The translations under genes were made by a program, and so were the position numbers. Below the pieces are notes generated by a model. It saw only the letters and a program-made list of their open reading frames with translations. It had not been told where the DNA came from and ran no database searches. Below, piece after piece: positions 1-6,512 of a stretch of 7,057 nt of DNA (positions are counted from its first letter, which is position 1; each line of letters opens with the position of its first letter). Source of the stretch: Hyphomicrobiaceae bacterium (GTDB lineage: Bacteria > Pseudomonadota > Alphaproteobacteria > Rhizobiales > HXMU1428-3); the NCBI GenBank assembly GCA_028285025.1, contig JANQQH010000409.1, positions 1 through 7,057 on the forward strand. The letters run 5' to 3'.

Positions 1-370
1 CGACCCTATGTCTAAAACAAAAAGAAAGAAACGGGCGATACAAAAGCTAACCAAATTTGCCGCAATGGCCTTATTAAAGGCACGTGAGGGATCATTGTCA
101 GACTATGTGATTGAATGGAACGGGAAGAAGATCAGCTCTATCAAGAAAGCATTCAAGACAACCTGCCAGAAAGCAGGCATTGAGGGCGTCAGCCCTCACA
201 CGGTCCGGCACACAACCGGAACACTTTTAAGAAAGGGTGCATCAATTGAGGTCGTGAGTGAATGGCTTGGTCACTCTAATTTGGAAATTACAAAATCGGT
301 TTACGCCAAAACCACACCGGAATTTTTTGAGGATGCAGCTGCTTTTATTGACCAAAACCTAAGTGATTAG
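1..370 (+). CDS. Tyrosine recombinase / phage-type integrase, C-terminal part (5' end off window)
   Basis: Site-specific DNA recombinases of this family cut and rejoin DNA through a tyrosine-DNA intermediate and insert or excise phages and genomic islands. The reading frame is open to the window edge (first full codon at 2), so the ATG at 8 is probably internal. Counting from that Met, the lysine-rich beta-hairpin region (KTKRKKRA) comes first. Then follow the box II signature HTVRH (H64, R67), the LGHS histidine (H89) and the nucleophile in SVYAK (Y99), with a normal tail of about 20 residues. The first catalytic arginine and the N-terminal core-binding and arm-binding domains would lie upstream, off the window. 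No catalytic residue of the visible part is missing, so this end looks intact. The gene ends 100 bp from the 3' end of a tRNA-Val gene, which is typical of an integrase beside its own attachment site. Family assignment is certain; element type (prophage or island) is not. Confidence 0.9.
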   Translation, partial: DPMSKTKRKKRAIQKLTKFAAMALLKAREGSLSDYVIEWNGKKISSIKKAFKTTCQKAGIEGVSPHTVRHTTGTLLRKGASIEVVSEWLGHSNLEITKSVYAKTTPEFFEDAAAFIDQNLSD

Positions 371-376
371 TGTAAA

Positions 377-406
377 GTTAAGGCACATGGTTGGTTAACG
401 TTTTTT
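377..406 (+). terminator. Possible weak terminator of the integrase gene
   Basis: A 5-bp inverted repeat (GTTAA at 377-381, TTAAC at 395-399, 13-nt loop) is followed after one base by six T residues (401-406), a few bases past the integrase stop. The stem is short and AT-rich, so termination is uncertain. The arms overlap the repeated heptamer of this spacer and may instead be protein-binding sites. Confidence 0.25.
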
Positions 407-440
407 AGATTAAATGACGGGACACAACCGTAATAAGAGT

Positions 441-465
441 AAAAAGTTAACAGTAACATTAACTT
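441..465 (-). terminator. Possible terminator of tRNA-Val
   Basis: Five bases past the tRNA CCA end, the - strand has a 7-bp inverted repeat (444-450 with 459-465, 8-nt loop) followed by a T run (441-445). The geometry is that of an intrinsic terminator, but the stem holds only one G-C pair and would be weak. The same arms are two of the repeated heptamers and may serve the integrase instead. Confidence 0.3.
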
Positions 466-470
466 AGTAA

Positions 471-546
471 TGGTGGGCGATGACAGGCTCGAACTGCCGA
501 CCCTCTCGGTGTAAACGAGATGCTCTCCCAACTGAGCTAATCGCCC
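471..546 (-). tRNA. tRNA-Val, anticodon TAC
   Basis: The - strand folds into a complete 76-nt cloverleaf. It has a 7-bp acceptor stem (GGGCGAT with ATCGCCC), D stem GCTC/GAGC, anticodon stem TCTCG/CGAGA with loop TTTACAC, and a T arm with the TTCGAGC loop. The discriminator base is A and CCA is encoded at 471-473. The anticodon TAC (511-513) reads valine codons such as GTA. The gene is intact although its 3' end faces an integrase gene. This is expected when an integrating element carries a copy of the tRNA 3' end that restores the gene. Expression probably starts from the promoter at 596-623 and not from lon, because a strong terminator lies between them. Confidence 0.97.
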
Positions 547-595
547 GTGCTAAAAACGCACAAAAACTGTATCATTTAAAAGATCAACTTTACCC

Positions 596-623
596 ATTTT
601 AGCGCTCAAAAATAAGCTGTCAA
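596..623 (-). promoter_or_regulatory. Promoter of tRNA-Val (sigma-70 type)
   Basis: On the - strand an exact TTGACA -35 hexamer (618-623) is followed by a 16-bp spacer and TAAAAT (596-601) as the -10. A start near 589 would leave a leader of about 43 nt before the mature tRNA 5' end at 546. The match to the general housekeeping consensus is strong; use in vivo is inferred. Confidence 0.6.
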
Positions 624-655
624 ACGGAGCAAAGTTGCTAGTGAACAGTTAAGAA

Positions 656-672
656 GCTCTTCTTATAAGAGC
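656..672. repeat. Small inverted repeat in the lon-tRNA spacer
   Basis: GCTCTT and AAGAGC form a perfect 6-bp stem around a 5-nt loop. No T run follows on either strand, so it is not a terminator by itself. It sits between the lon terminator and the tRNA promoter. A function is not evident. Confidence 0.3.
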
Positions 673-710
673 CGCACCATAAAATCAAGCTTCCTTTTGC
701 AATATTGCGA

Positions 711-744
711 AAAAAATCCCGCATTTTTCAATGCGGGATTTTTT
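711..744 (-). terminator. Intrinsic terminator of lon (bidirectional form)
   Basis: A perfect 14-bp inverted repeat (711-724 with 731-744, 6-nt loop) has a GC-rich core (TCCCGCA) flanked by A and T runs. On the - strand the hairpin ends in TTTTTT, about 22 nt past the lon stop. Symmetry means it could also stop transcription arriving from the left, insulating lon from the integrase side. Confidence 0.9.
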
Positions 745-765
745 GTTGTGTTTAATAGGCTAAAA

Positions 766-3189
766 TTAATGCGCTGTCACATTTGGGGAAGCTTCATCAT
801 CGCTCACCGGTGCCGCCTCTGACTGATCCTCATCCCACTCAATAGGCGTCGGTTGTTCAGTCAACGCAATGCGCACAACCTCTTCCATGCGAGACACAGG
901 GATAATCTCCAGACCGTTCTTAACGTTGTCTGGAATTTCCGCCAGATCTTTGGCATTCTCTTCAGGGATGATCACCTTCTTAATACCGCCTCTAAGGGCT
1001 GCCAGCAGTTTTTCCTTCAAACCACCGATTGGCAACACGCGCCCACGCAATGTGATCTCACCAGTCATGGCAACATCCTTGCGAATGGGAATGCCCGTCA
1101 TGATGGAAATGATCGCCGTGATCATTGCCACACCAGCAGAGGGTCCATCTTTAGGCGTTGCCCCTTCCGGCACGTGAACGTGAATATCACGCGATTCAAA
1201 CATTGGCGGCTCAATGCCAAAGTCAACCGAGCGCGACCGCACATAGGCAGAGGCCGCTTGAATGGATTCTTTCATCACATCGCGCAAGTTTCCAGTAACA
1301 GACATTTTGCCTTTACCTGGCATCATCACGCCTTCAACCGTTAGCAAATCGCCGCCAACTTCAGTCCAAGCCAGGCCGGTGACCACACCAACCATGTCCT
1401 CACCTTCTGTTTCACCAAAACGGTACTTGGTCACACCAAGATAATCACCAAGATTGTCCTTGGTCACCTCAATAGAGGTAACATCATCCTTGGTCATAAT
1501 CTCTTTTACCCCTTTACGGGCAAGATTGGCGATCTCACGCTCCAAGTTGCGCACACCAGCTTCTCTGGTGTAGCTTCTAATCACCTGTCTGAGCGCTTCA
1601 TCTTGAATGCTCCACTCACCCTCTTCCAGCCCATGAGACTGCAATTGAGACGGAATGAGATGTTGGCGCGCAATCTCAACTTTTTCATCTTCCGTATAGC
1701 CGGCAAGACGAATGATTTCCATCCGGTCCATCAAGGCAGGCGGAATGTTTAGCGAATTAGCCGTGGTCACAAACATCACGTTTGAAAGGTCATAATCAAC
1801 CTCCAAATAATGGTCCCCAAAAGAGTTATTTTGTTCAGGATCTAAAACCTCTAACAGCGCAGAGGCAGGGTCACCGCGAAAATCCTGGCCCATCTTATCG
1901 ATCTCATCAAGAAGGAAGAGCGGATTGGTTTTCTTAGCCTTTTTCATCGATTGAATGACCTTACCAGGCATTGAACCAATATAAGTTCGCCGGTGACCGC
2001 GGATCTCAGCTTCATCACGAACGCCGCCCAAAGACATGCGCACAAACTCACGCCCTGTCGCTTTGGCAATCGATTTGCCAAGTGAGGTTTTGCCAACACC
2101 AGGAGGCCCCACCAAACAAAGGATTGGCCCTTTTAACTTATTGGTGCGTTGTTGCACCGCTAAATATTCCAAAATCCGTTCTTTAACTTTTTCCAAACCA
2201 TAATGCTCATCATCCAAAACAGTTTGCGCTTCATCCAGGTCACGTTTAATGCGCCCTTTTGTGCCCCATGGAATGGACAACAACCAATCAAGATAATTGC
2301 GCACCACGGTAGCTTCCGCTGACATCGGGCTCATTTGCCGGAGCTTTTTCAGCTCCGCCAACGCTTTTTCGCGCGCTTCTTTGGTTAGCTTGGTCTCTTC
2401 AATTTTTTCTTCAAACTCAGAAATATCATCGCGCTCATCGCTATCGCCCAACTCTTTTTGAATGGCCTTCATTTGCTCATTCAAATAATATTCCCGCTGG
2501 GTTTTCTCCATCTGGCGTTTCACACGAGAGCGAATTTTCTTCTCAACTTGCAGAACAGAGATTTCACTTTCCATGAAAGCAAAAACGCGCTCAAGCCGCT
2601 CAGAAACCGATGTGATTTCCAGGACCTCTTGCTTTTCAGAAATTTTCACCGCCAGATGAGAGGCAATGGTATCAGCCAATTTAGAATAATCATCAATCTG
2701 ATTAACAGAGCCAATCACTTCAGGTGAAATTTTCTTGTTTAATTTCACATAGCTTTCAAATTGCGTGATAGCAGAACGGGCCAAAGCTTCAATTTCATCA
2801 GAAGCGCCAACTTCTTCATGCACAGCTTCCACTTCAGCTTCAAAATAATCATCGTTCTCAATATAATTGGAGACAACCGCCCGGCGGGCCCCTTCAACCA
2901 AAACTTTGACTGTGCCATCAGGCAATTTTAGCAATTGCAACACAGTGGCAAGCGTACCAGTTTTATAAATTTCTTCTGGCTCTGGGTCATCATCACCCGC
3001 ATTTTTTTGGGCAACAAGCAAGATCTGCTTGTCAGAGAGCACCACCTCTTCCAAAGCATTTATTGACTTTTCACGGCCGACAAAGAGCGGCACAATCATA
3101 TAAGGAAAGACAACAATATCACGCAAAGGAAGAACGGGATAAACACCGTCTTGTGCGTCTTCATGTTTGTTATCAATTTCTTCGCTCAT
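766..3189 (-). CDS. lon: ATP-dependent protease Lon (endopeptidase La)
   Basis: Lon is a cytoplasmic homohexameric protease that unfolds and degrades misfolded and short-lived regulatory proteins. The 807 residues match the usual length in this class. The N-terminal substrate-binding domain starts at PVLPLRD (about 18-24) and runs to about 210, followed by a helical region with the QREYYLNEQMKAIQKELG block. The AAA+ module has Walker A GPPGVGKTS (361-369), Walker B FLLDEID (425-431), sensor 1 near N478, an arginine finger near R489 and sensor 2 near R547. The C-terminal protease domain carries the Ser-Lys dyad: S684 in PKDGPSAG and K727 in GGLKEKLL, spaced 43 residues apart as in E. coli. The tail is acidic. 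The ATG at 3189 has an AGGAAC Shine-Dalgarno at 3194-3199. An RpoH-like promoter lies about 240 nt upstream and a strong terminator follows. The gene most often found next in related bacteria, hupB, is not here. Confidence 0.98.
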   Translation of the reverse strand: MSEEIDNKHEDAQDGVYPVLPLRDIVVFPYMIVPLFVGREKSINALEEVVLSDKQILLVAQKNAGDDDPEPEEIYKTGTLATVLQLLKLPDGTVKVLVEGARRAVVSNYIENDDYFEAEVEAVHEEVGASDEIEALARSAITQFESYVKLNKKISPEVIGSVNQIDDYSKLADTIASHLAVKISEKQEVLEITSVSERLERVFAFMESEISVLQVEKKIRSRVKRQMEKTQREYYLNEQMKAIQKELGDSDERDDISEFEEKIEETKLTKEAREKALAELKKLRQMSPMSAEATVVRNYLDWLLSIPWGTKGRIKRDLDEAQTVLDDEHYGLEKVKERILEYLAVQQRTNKLKGPILCLVGPPGVGKTSLGKSIAKATGREFVRMSLGGVRDEAEIRGHRRTYIGSMPGKVIQSMKKAKKTNPLFLLDEIDKMGQDFRGDPASALLEVLDPEQNNSFGDHYLEVDYDLSNVMFVTTANSLNIPPALMDRMEIIRLAGYTEDEKVEIARQHLIPSQLQSHGLEEGEWSIQDEALRQVIRSYTREAGVRNLEREIANLARKGVKEIMTKDDVTSIEVTKDNLGDYLGVTKYRFGETEGEDMVGVVTGLAWTEVGGDLLTVEGVMMPGKGKMSVTGNLRDVMKESIQAASAYVRSRSVDFGIEPPMFESRDIHVHVPEGATPKDGPSAGVAMITAIISIMTGIPIRKDVAMTGEITLRGRVLPIGGLKEKLLAALRGGIKKVIIPEENAKDLAEIPDNVKNGLEIIPVSRMEEVVRIALTEQPTPIEWDEDQSEAAPVSDDEASPNVTAH

Positions 3190-3435
3190 AATAGTTCCTG
3201 GCCTTTCAATCTGCCTTTTTAAAGGGCAGTGTCTTTTTTATTTTAAATCGCAAAATTTTAATACAACCAAAGGTCATTCATGCGGTTTTTCTCTTAATGC
3301 CCTTACACCAAACAGGCACTTTAGCGCTTTTTAAGTTTGCTTTGCAACTAAGGAATTAACGGCGCTAAACACCTAAAGTCTCAAATATTTACTTTCATAA
3401 CGACTTTAAATGATTCAGTCATAAGCTTGTGTTCT
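3190..3435 (-). promoter_or_regulatory. Long, stem-loop-rich 5' leader of lon
   Basis: If transcription starts just after the -10 box at 3436-3443, lon has an untranslated leader of about 240 nt. Three stem-loops precede the Shine-Dalgarno. The first has a perfect 8-bp outer stem, TTTAGCGC/GCGCTAAA (3362-3369 with 3320-3327), enclosing a smaller stem around 3334-3349. The second is directly adjacent (3297-3319, GTGCC/GGCAT). The third is a 5-bp CTGCC/GGCAG hairpin (3211-3229) ending 11 nt before the AGGAAC site. No credible coding region is present. Folding was done by eye, without energies; a regulatory role is inferred. Confidence 0.4.
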
Positions 3436-3450
3436 TAAATGGGCATTTAA
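3435..3450. promoter_or_regulatory. Palindrome over the -10 box of the lon promoter
   Basis: TTAAATG-GG-CATTTAA is a perfect dyad with 7-bp arms that contains the whole -10 box (3436-3443). A second dyad, GGCTT-A-AAGCC (3474-3484), lies about 10 bp upstream of the -35. Repressors commonly bind such positions. Part of the symmetry may come from the promoter consensus itself in an AT-rich context. Confidence 0.35.
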
Positions 3451-3464
3451 TCAAACTATTCAAG
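3436..3464 (-). promoter_or_regulatory. Heat-shock (RpoH, sigma-32 type) promoter of lon
   Basis: The - strand has CTTGAA (3459-3464), a 15-bp spacer and CCCATTTA (3436-3443). This matches the sigma-32 consensus of a CTTGAA -35 and a CCCATnT -10 at normal spacing. lon is a classical heat-shock gene, so the position is biologically sensible. It lies downstream of the clpX terminator and would drive lon alone. Confidence 0.72.
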
Positions 3465-3579
3465 GTTCATTTTGGCTTAAAGCCCATTTCGCCTCTTTTT
3501 TAAAACAATTTTGCTCGAACCTATATATTTGTAAAAAAATTTACACACTTCAACCAGACATCTCACAAAATATGCAAAC

Positions 3580-3610
3580 AAAAAGGGCAAGGCTTTTGTC
3601 TGCCTCACCC
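3580..3610 (-). terminator. Intrinsic terminator of clpX
   Basis: About 30 nt past the clpX stop, the - strand forms a 9-bp stem, GGGTGAGGC with GCCTTGCCC (two G-U pairs), around an 8-nt loop (3594-3601). Five T residues and a further T-rich stretch follow. It separates clpX from the lon promoter region. Confidence 0.85.
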
Positions 3611-3640
3611 CTATTAAAGTTTAATCAATTGACCCGTAAT

Positions 3641-4900
3641 TTATGCGCTGGTTGGTGCCTCATCCGCGGATCGCTCAGCATATATTTTAAGGGGTTTGGC
3701 CTGACCTTCAACAACTTCAGGGCTAATGACAATTTCTTCAACGCCATCAAGCTCAGGCAATTCAAACATGGTATCTAACAAGATCCCTTCCATGATAGAA
3801 CGCAAACCACGGGCACCTGTTTTGCGCTCAATGGCACGCCGAGCAATGCCATGCAAAGCTTCGTCTGAGAAGGTCAGTTGTAAATCTTCCATTTCAAACA
3901 GGCGTTGATATTGTTTTACAAGCGCATTTTTCGGCTCTGTCAAAATTTGAACCAAAGCATCTTCATCCAAATCTTCCAATGTTGCCAAAACCGGCACGCG
4001 GCCAATAAATTCAGGGATCAAGCCAAAACGTAGCAGATCTTCAGGTTCTACAATCTTCAACAATTCACCTGTGCGGCGCTCATCTTCAGCTTCAACCATG
4101 GCACCAAACCCAATTGATGTCGTCCGCCCACGGTCTGAAATGATTTTTTCAAGACCTGCAAAGGCACCGCCACAAATAAACAGGATATTTGTGGTGTCTA
4201 CTTGTAAAAATTCTTGTTGCGGGTGTTTACGCCCACCTTGTGGAGGAACACTGGCAACCGTGCCTTCCATAATTTTCAAGAGCGCTTGCTGCACACCCTC
4301 ACCAGACACATCCCGGGTGATCGAAGGGTTATCAGCTTTGCGGCTAATTTTATCAACCTCGTCAATATAAACGATGCCCCGTTGAGCCCGTTCAACATTG
4401 TAATCAGCAGACTGGAGCAGCTTAAGAATGATATTCTCAACATCCTCACCAACATAGCCCGCCTCAGTTAATGTCGTGGCATCTGCCATGGTAAAAGGCA
4501 CATCCAAAATACGCGCCAATGTTTGAGCCAGTAGCGTTTTACCACACCCGGTTGGACCAATCAGCAAAATGTTTGATTTGGCCAATTCCACGTCAGCATT
4601 TTTCTGACCATGATTAAGGCGTTTATAATGATTGTGAACCGCAACGGACAACACCCGTTTGGCGTGCCCTTGCCCAATCACATAATCATCAAGAACATTA
4701 CAAATCTCTTGCGGGGTTGGGACACCATCATTGGATTTAACCAGCGAGGTTTTGTTTTCCTCGCGAATAATGTCCATACAAAGCTCAACACACTCATCGC
4801 AAATAAACACTGTGGGACCAGCGATTAGTTTGCGCACTTCATGCTGGCTTTTGCCACAAAACGAACAATAGAGTGTATTTTTTGATTCACTTCCGCTCAT
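3641..4900 (-). CDS. clpX: ATP-dependent Clp protease ATP-binding subunit ClpX
   Basis: ClpX is a cytoplasmic AAA+ hexamer that recognises tagged substrates, unfolds them and threads them into ClpP. The 419-residue protein has the family's usual length. An N-terminal C4 zinc-binding domain (C12, C15, C34, C37) serves dimerisation and adaptor binding. The AAA+ core shows Walker A GPTGCGKT (115-122), pore loop GYVG (148-151), Walker B YIDEVD (178-183), the RKH loop (224-226) and the IGF loop (263-265) that docks on ClpP. The arginine finger is in PEFIGR (R301) and sensor 2 in GARGL (R364). All key residues are present. The ATG at 4900 fits the conserved N-terminus, but upstream there is only a weak GGG 8-10 nt before it in place of a clear Shine-Dalgarno. 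clpX lies 750 bp from clpP with a terminator between, so it needs its own promoter, which I could not identify with confidence. Confidence 0.98.
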   Translation of the reverse strand: MSGSESKNTLYCSFCGKSQHEVRKLIAGPTVFICDECVELCMDIIREENKTSLVKSNDGVPTPQEICNVLDDYVIGQGHAKRVLSVAVHNHYKRLNHGQKNADVELAKSNILLIGPTGCGKTLLAQTLARILDVPFTMADATTLTEAGYVGEDVENIILKLLQSADYNVERAQRGIVYIDEVDKISRKADNPSITRDVSGEGVQQALLKIMEGTVASVPPQGGRKHPQQEFLQVDTTNILFICGGAFAGLEKIISDRGRTTSIGFGAMVEAEDERRTGELLKIVEPEDLLRFGLIPEFIGRVPVLATLEDLDEDALVQILTEPKNALVKQYQRLFEMEDLQLTFSDEALHGIARRAIERKTGARGLRSIMEGILLDTMFELPELDGVEEIVISPEVVEGQAKPLKIYAERSADEAPTSA

Positions 4901-4955
4901 GCTTCAACCCGTATTCTTTTTCAACTTTTTTAAACTATAAAAGCAAAGTCTCTCC

Positions 4956-4970
4956 AAAGTTTTAAACTTT
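4956..4970. repeat. Palindrome upstream of clpX
   Basis: AAAGTTT-T-AAACTTT is a perfect dyad with 7-bp arms, 56-70 bp before the clpX start. Its position would suit an operator. In such AT-rich DNA, chance is a real alternative. Confidence 0.3.
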
Positions 4971-5001
4971 ACAGTATGCTTTGTTTTTTTACCAAACAGC
5001 G

Positions 5002-5021
5002 TTTTTTATCACTTTTTATCA
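5002..5021. repeat. Two tandem 10-bp units
   Basis: On the - strand TGATAAAAAG is followed directly by TGATAAAAAA, giving a two-copy repeat with a 10-bp period (about one helical turn), roughly 100 bp before clpX. It may be a pair of in-phase protein sites or simple slippage. Confidence 0.3.
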
Positions 5022-5237
5022 TCATATTTAAAATCAGGCTGTTTAAAGGCATTGTTCGTTAAAAATCATCCCTGTAAACGAATATTTGAGAAAAGATTTC
5101 ATTTGTGATCTCATATCTTTTTAAGAAACCCTCAAAGCTTAATGATACATTTAAGCTCTAATCCTTTCATATACTCTTATATTTACTCTAATACAGATGA
5201 TTTCCTTAACCAACGATAGCCTTAAATGCACTTTTTA

Positions 5238-5280
5238 GCACAATCACAGCTTGCATAATTCATCCTAGCAATTTTTGTGC
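5238..5280 (-). repeat. Nested stem-loop in the clpP-clpX spacer
   Basis: GCACAA (5275-5280) pairs with TTGTGC (5238-5243). Inside it TTGC (5268-5271) pairs with GCAA (5251-5254), giving up to ten pairs in two steps. If clpX is transcribed from further upstream, this would lie in its leader. Confidence 0.25.
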
Positions 5281-5316
5281 AAATTACGCTGACAATTCAA
5301 CATAGTATCTCTTTTA

Positions 5317-5333
5317 TAATCAAGAATTGATTA
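5317..5333. repeat. Dyad in the clpP-clpX spacer
   Basis: TAATCAA-GAA-TTGATTA is a perfect inverted repeat with 7-bp arms and a 3-bp centre, the form of a dimeric regulator site. It lies more than 400 bp from clpX; no promoter hexamers are clearly associated. Confidence 0.3.
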
Positions 5334-5413
5334 ACAAGGACAAACGAATGTAATTTTCCTTTGCAAAATAAGCTTTGTCCCCATTCTATGTCACTCTAGT
5401 CGTTTTTAATAAA

Positions 5414-5443
5414 TGACACAGCACAACTTTTAGATCTGTGCCA
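5414..5443 (-). repeat. 8-bp stem-loop downstream of the clpP terminator
   Basis: TGGCACAG (5436-5443) pairs with CTGTGTCA (5414-5421) with one G-U pair and a 14-nt loop, followed on the - strand by TTTATT. It could be a second, weaker terminator or the end of a small RNA. No matching promoter was recognised. Confidence 0.3.
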
Positions 5444-5538
5444 CTTTTCATAACACAGTAGTCATAAAGACACGGCCTGAATAGAGCAGTTTTTCTGATG
5501 TGTTGATTACCAACAATTAAGAAAACAGAAAGGGTCAT

Positions 5539-5573
5539 AAAAAATGCACCCCTTAAACCAACAAGGGATGCAT
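5539..5573 (-). terminator. Intrinsic terminator of clpP
   Basis: The - strand forms an 11-bp stem, ATGCATCCCTT with AAGGGGTGCAT (one G-U pair), around an 8-nt loop (5555-5562), ending in TTTTTT. It lies about 80 nt past the clpP stop and about 640 bp before clpX. It argues against simple clpP-clpX co-transcription. Confidence 0.88.
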
Positions 5574-5587
5574 CTTATTTAAGCTTA

Positions 5588-5615
5588 AAATGGCCTAGTA
5601 CAAGGCCTACCATTT
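5588..5615 (-). repeat. Hairpin in the clpP 3' untranslated region
   Basis: AAATGG and CCATTT form a 6-bp stem enclosing a shorter CCT/AGG pairing. An alternative GGCCT/AGGCC stem is also possible. It lies between the clpP stop and its terminator and may protect the mRNA 3' end; no T run follows it. Confidence 0.3.
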
Positions 5616-5650
5616 GCAATACTATTTCTTAATTTAAGGAAAAGAATTAT

Positions 5651-6292
5651 TTATTCAGACGTTTCCTCGTCGCCCTCTTCAACAGCGCGCTTTTCAATCA
5701 CTTCATCAATTAAGCCAAACTCTTTAGATTGCTCAGCTGTCAAAAACGTATCACGTTCCAGCGCGTCTTCAATTTTTTCTAATTTTTGCCCGGTGTGCTT
5801 GACGTAGACCGTGTTTAACCGATGGCGCAAATCTAAGATTTCTTTGGCATGGCGTTCAATGTCACTGGCTTGGCCCTGGAAGCCACCAGAGGGTTGATGA
5901 ACCATAATCCGCGCATTTGGCAAGGCATAACGCATGCCAGGTTCTCCAGCAGCCAACAATAAAGAGCCCATACTAGCGGCCTGACCAATGCACAAGGTCG
6001 CAACGGGCGGGCGAATAAATTGCATTGTGTCATAAATGGCCATACCAGAGGTAACAACACCGCCTGGTGAATTAATGTACATAGAAATCTCTTTTTTGGG
6101 ATTTTCCGCCTCTAAAAACAGCAACTGGGCTGTAATAAGAGAAGCCATATGGTCTTCAACTTGGCCCGTAACAAAAATGATGCGCTCTTTTAACAACCGA
6201 GAATAAATATCATAAGACCGCTCACCCCGGTTGGTTTGTTCAACAACCATCGGCACAAGTGTGTTCATAACGGTATTCATTTGATCAGCCAT
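5651..6292 (-). CDS. clpP: ATP-dependent Clp protease proteolytic subunit ClpP
   Basis: ClpP forms a cytoplasmic double-heptamer barrel that cleaves polypeptides fed by ClpX or ClpA. The 213 residues are of normal length. The catalytic triad is complete: S107 in GQAASMGS, H132 in MVHQPSGG and D181 in ERDTF, with the same spacing as in E. coli (+25 and +74). The N-terminal VPMVVEQT block, where the mature subunit is usually processed, is at about 13-20, so a short propeptide is likely. The tail is acidic (EEGDEE). The ATG at 6292 is set by AGGGG at 6301-6305. tig lies 220 bp upstream in the same direction. A weak heat-shock-like match (CTTCAG, 13 bp, CCATAT at 6474-6498) follows tig, but its -35 is poor. 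A strong terminator follows the gene. Confidence 0.98.
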   Translation of the reverse strand: MADQMNTVMNTLVPMVVEQTNRGERSYDIYSRLLKERIIFVTGQVEDHMASLITAQLLFLEAENPKKEISMYINSPGGVVTSGMAIYDTMQFIRPPVATLCIGQAASMGSLLLAAGEPGMRYALPNARIMVHQPSGGFQGQASDIERHAKEILDLRHRLNTVYVKHTGQKLEKIEDALERDTFLTAEQSKEFGLIDEVIEKRAVEEGDEETSE

Positions 6293-6512
6293 AAGAGCAT
6301 CCCCTTAACGTTTAATACCTTTTTTCAAGGCTTTGATATCATTTTCGCTTAACTCACACCCGAAGAAAGTGTGCATTTTAAGGTTTTGGCGTCCATTTGA
6401 ACCCTTTAACAACCCGGGCCAAAAAGGAAGCTTAAATCCCATATAACGGGATAACAATAAGAATTTGTAAAAGATATGGCCAAAGATCAAGGCTGAAGCT
6501 TAGCAAATACGC

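Larger units (their letters stand above)
374..465. repeat. Repeated AAGTTAA heptamer in the integrase-tRNA spacer
   Basis: AAGTTAA occurs directly at 375-381 and 444-450 and inverted at 459-465, with a related GGTTAAC at 393-399. All lie in the 100 bp between integrase and tRNA-Val. Short repeated motifs beside the crossover site are characteristic of integrase arm-binding or excisionase sites. That role is inferred here. The AT-rich motif could also recur by chance. Confidence 0.35.
4901..5650. other. 750-bp AT-rich spacer between clpP and clpX
   Basis: No coding region is supported here: the longest start-to-stop runs are tiny and lack ribosome-binding sites. From the clpP side it holds a hairpin in the clpP 3' region (5588-5615), the clpP terminator (5539-5573), an 8-bp stem-loop (5414-5443), a 7-bp-arm dyad (5317-5333), a nested stem-loop (5238-5280), a 10-nt tandem duplication (5002-5021) and a 7-bp-arm palindrome (4956-4970). 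The clpX promoter must lie here. One weak candidate on the - strand is TTTACA, 16 bp, AACAAT near 5050-5078. Sampled lines are roughly 30% GC, lower than the flanking genes. Confidence 0.6.

Noticed and set aside
853..1344. 163-codon + strand open frame opposite lon, with other + strand frames opposite lon and clpX
   Set aside because: They lie wholly antisense to strongly conserved protease domains, have no recognisable motifs and follow from the codon use of the real genes.
3211..3240. CTGCC/GGCAG hairpin followed by a T-rich run on the + strand, resembling a + strand terminator
   Set aside because: No + strand gene precedes it. It fits better as the last stem of the lon leader on the - strand.
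3381..3422. 13-codon frame near the 5' end of the lon leader
   Set aside because: It would start only a few bases from the predicted transcript start with no ribosome-binding site, so a leader peptide is not supported.
5222..5263. 13-residue cysteine-rich mini-frame (MNYASCDCAKKCI) in the clpP-clpX spacer
   Set aside because: Although its three cysteines caught the eye, there is no properly spaced Shine-Dalgarno and the length is within chance.
5833..6060. 75-codon - strand frame inside clpP
   Set aside because: It is an out-of-frame shadow of the ClpP catalytic region.
6305..6490. 61-codon - strand frame between tig and clpP
   Set aside because: It begins at a TTG without a ribosome-binding site, resembles no family I know, and its stop runs into the clpP Shine-Dalgarno. 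It is more likely leader or spacer sequence.
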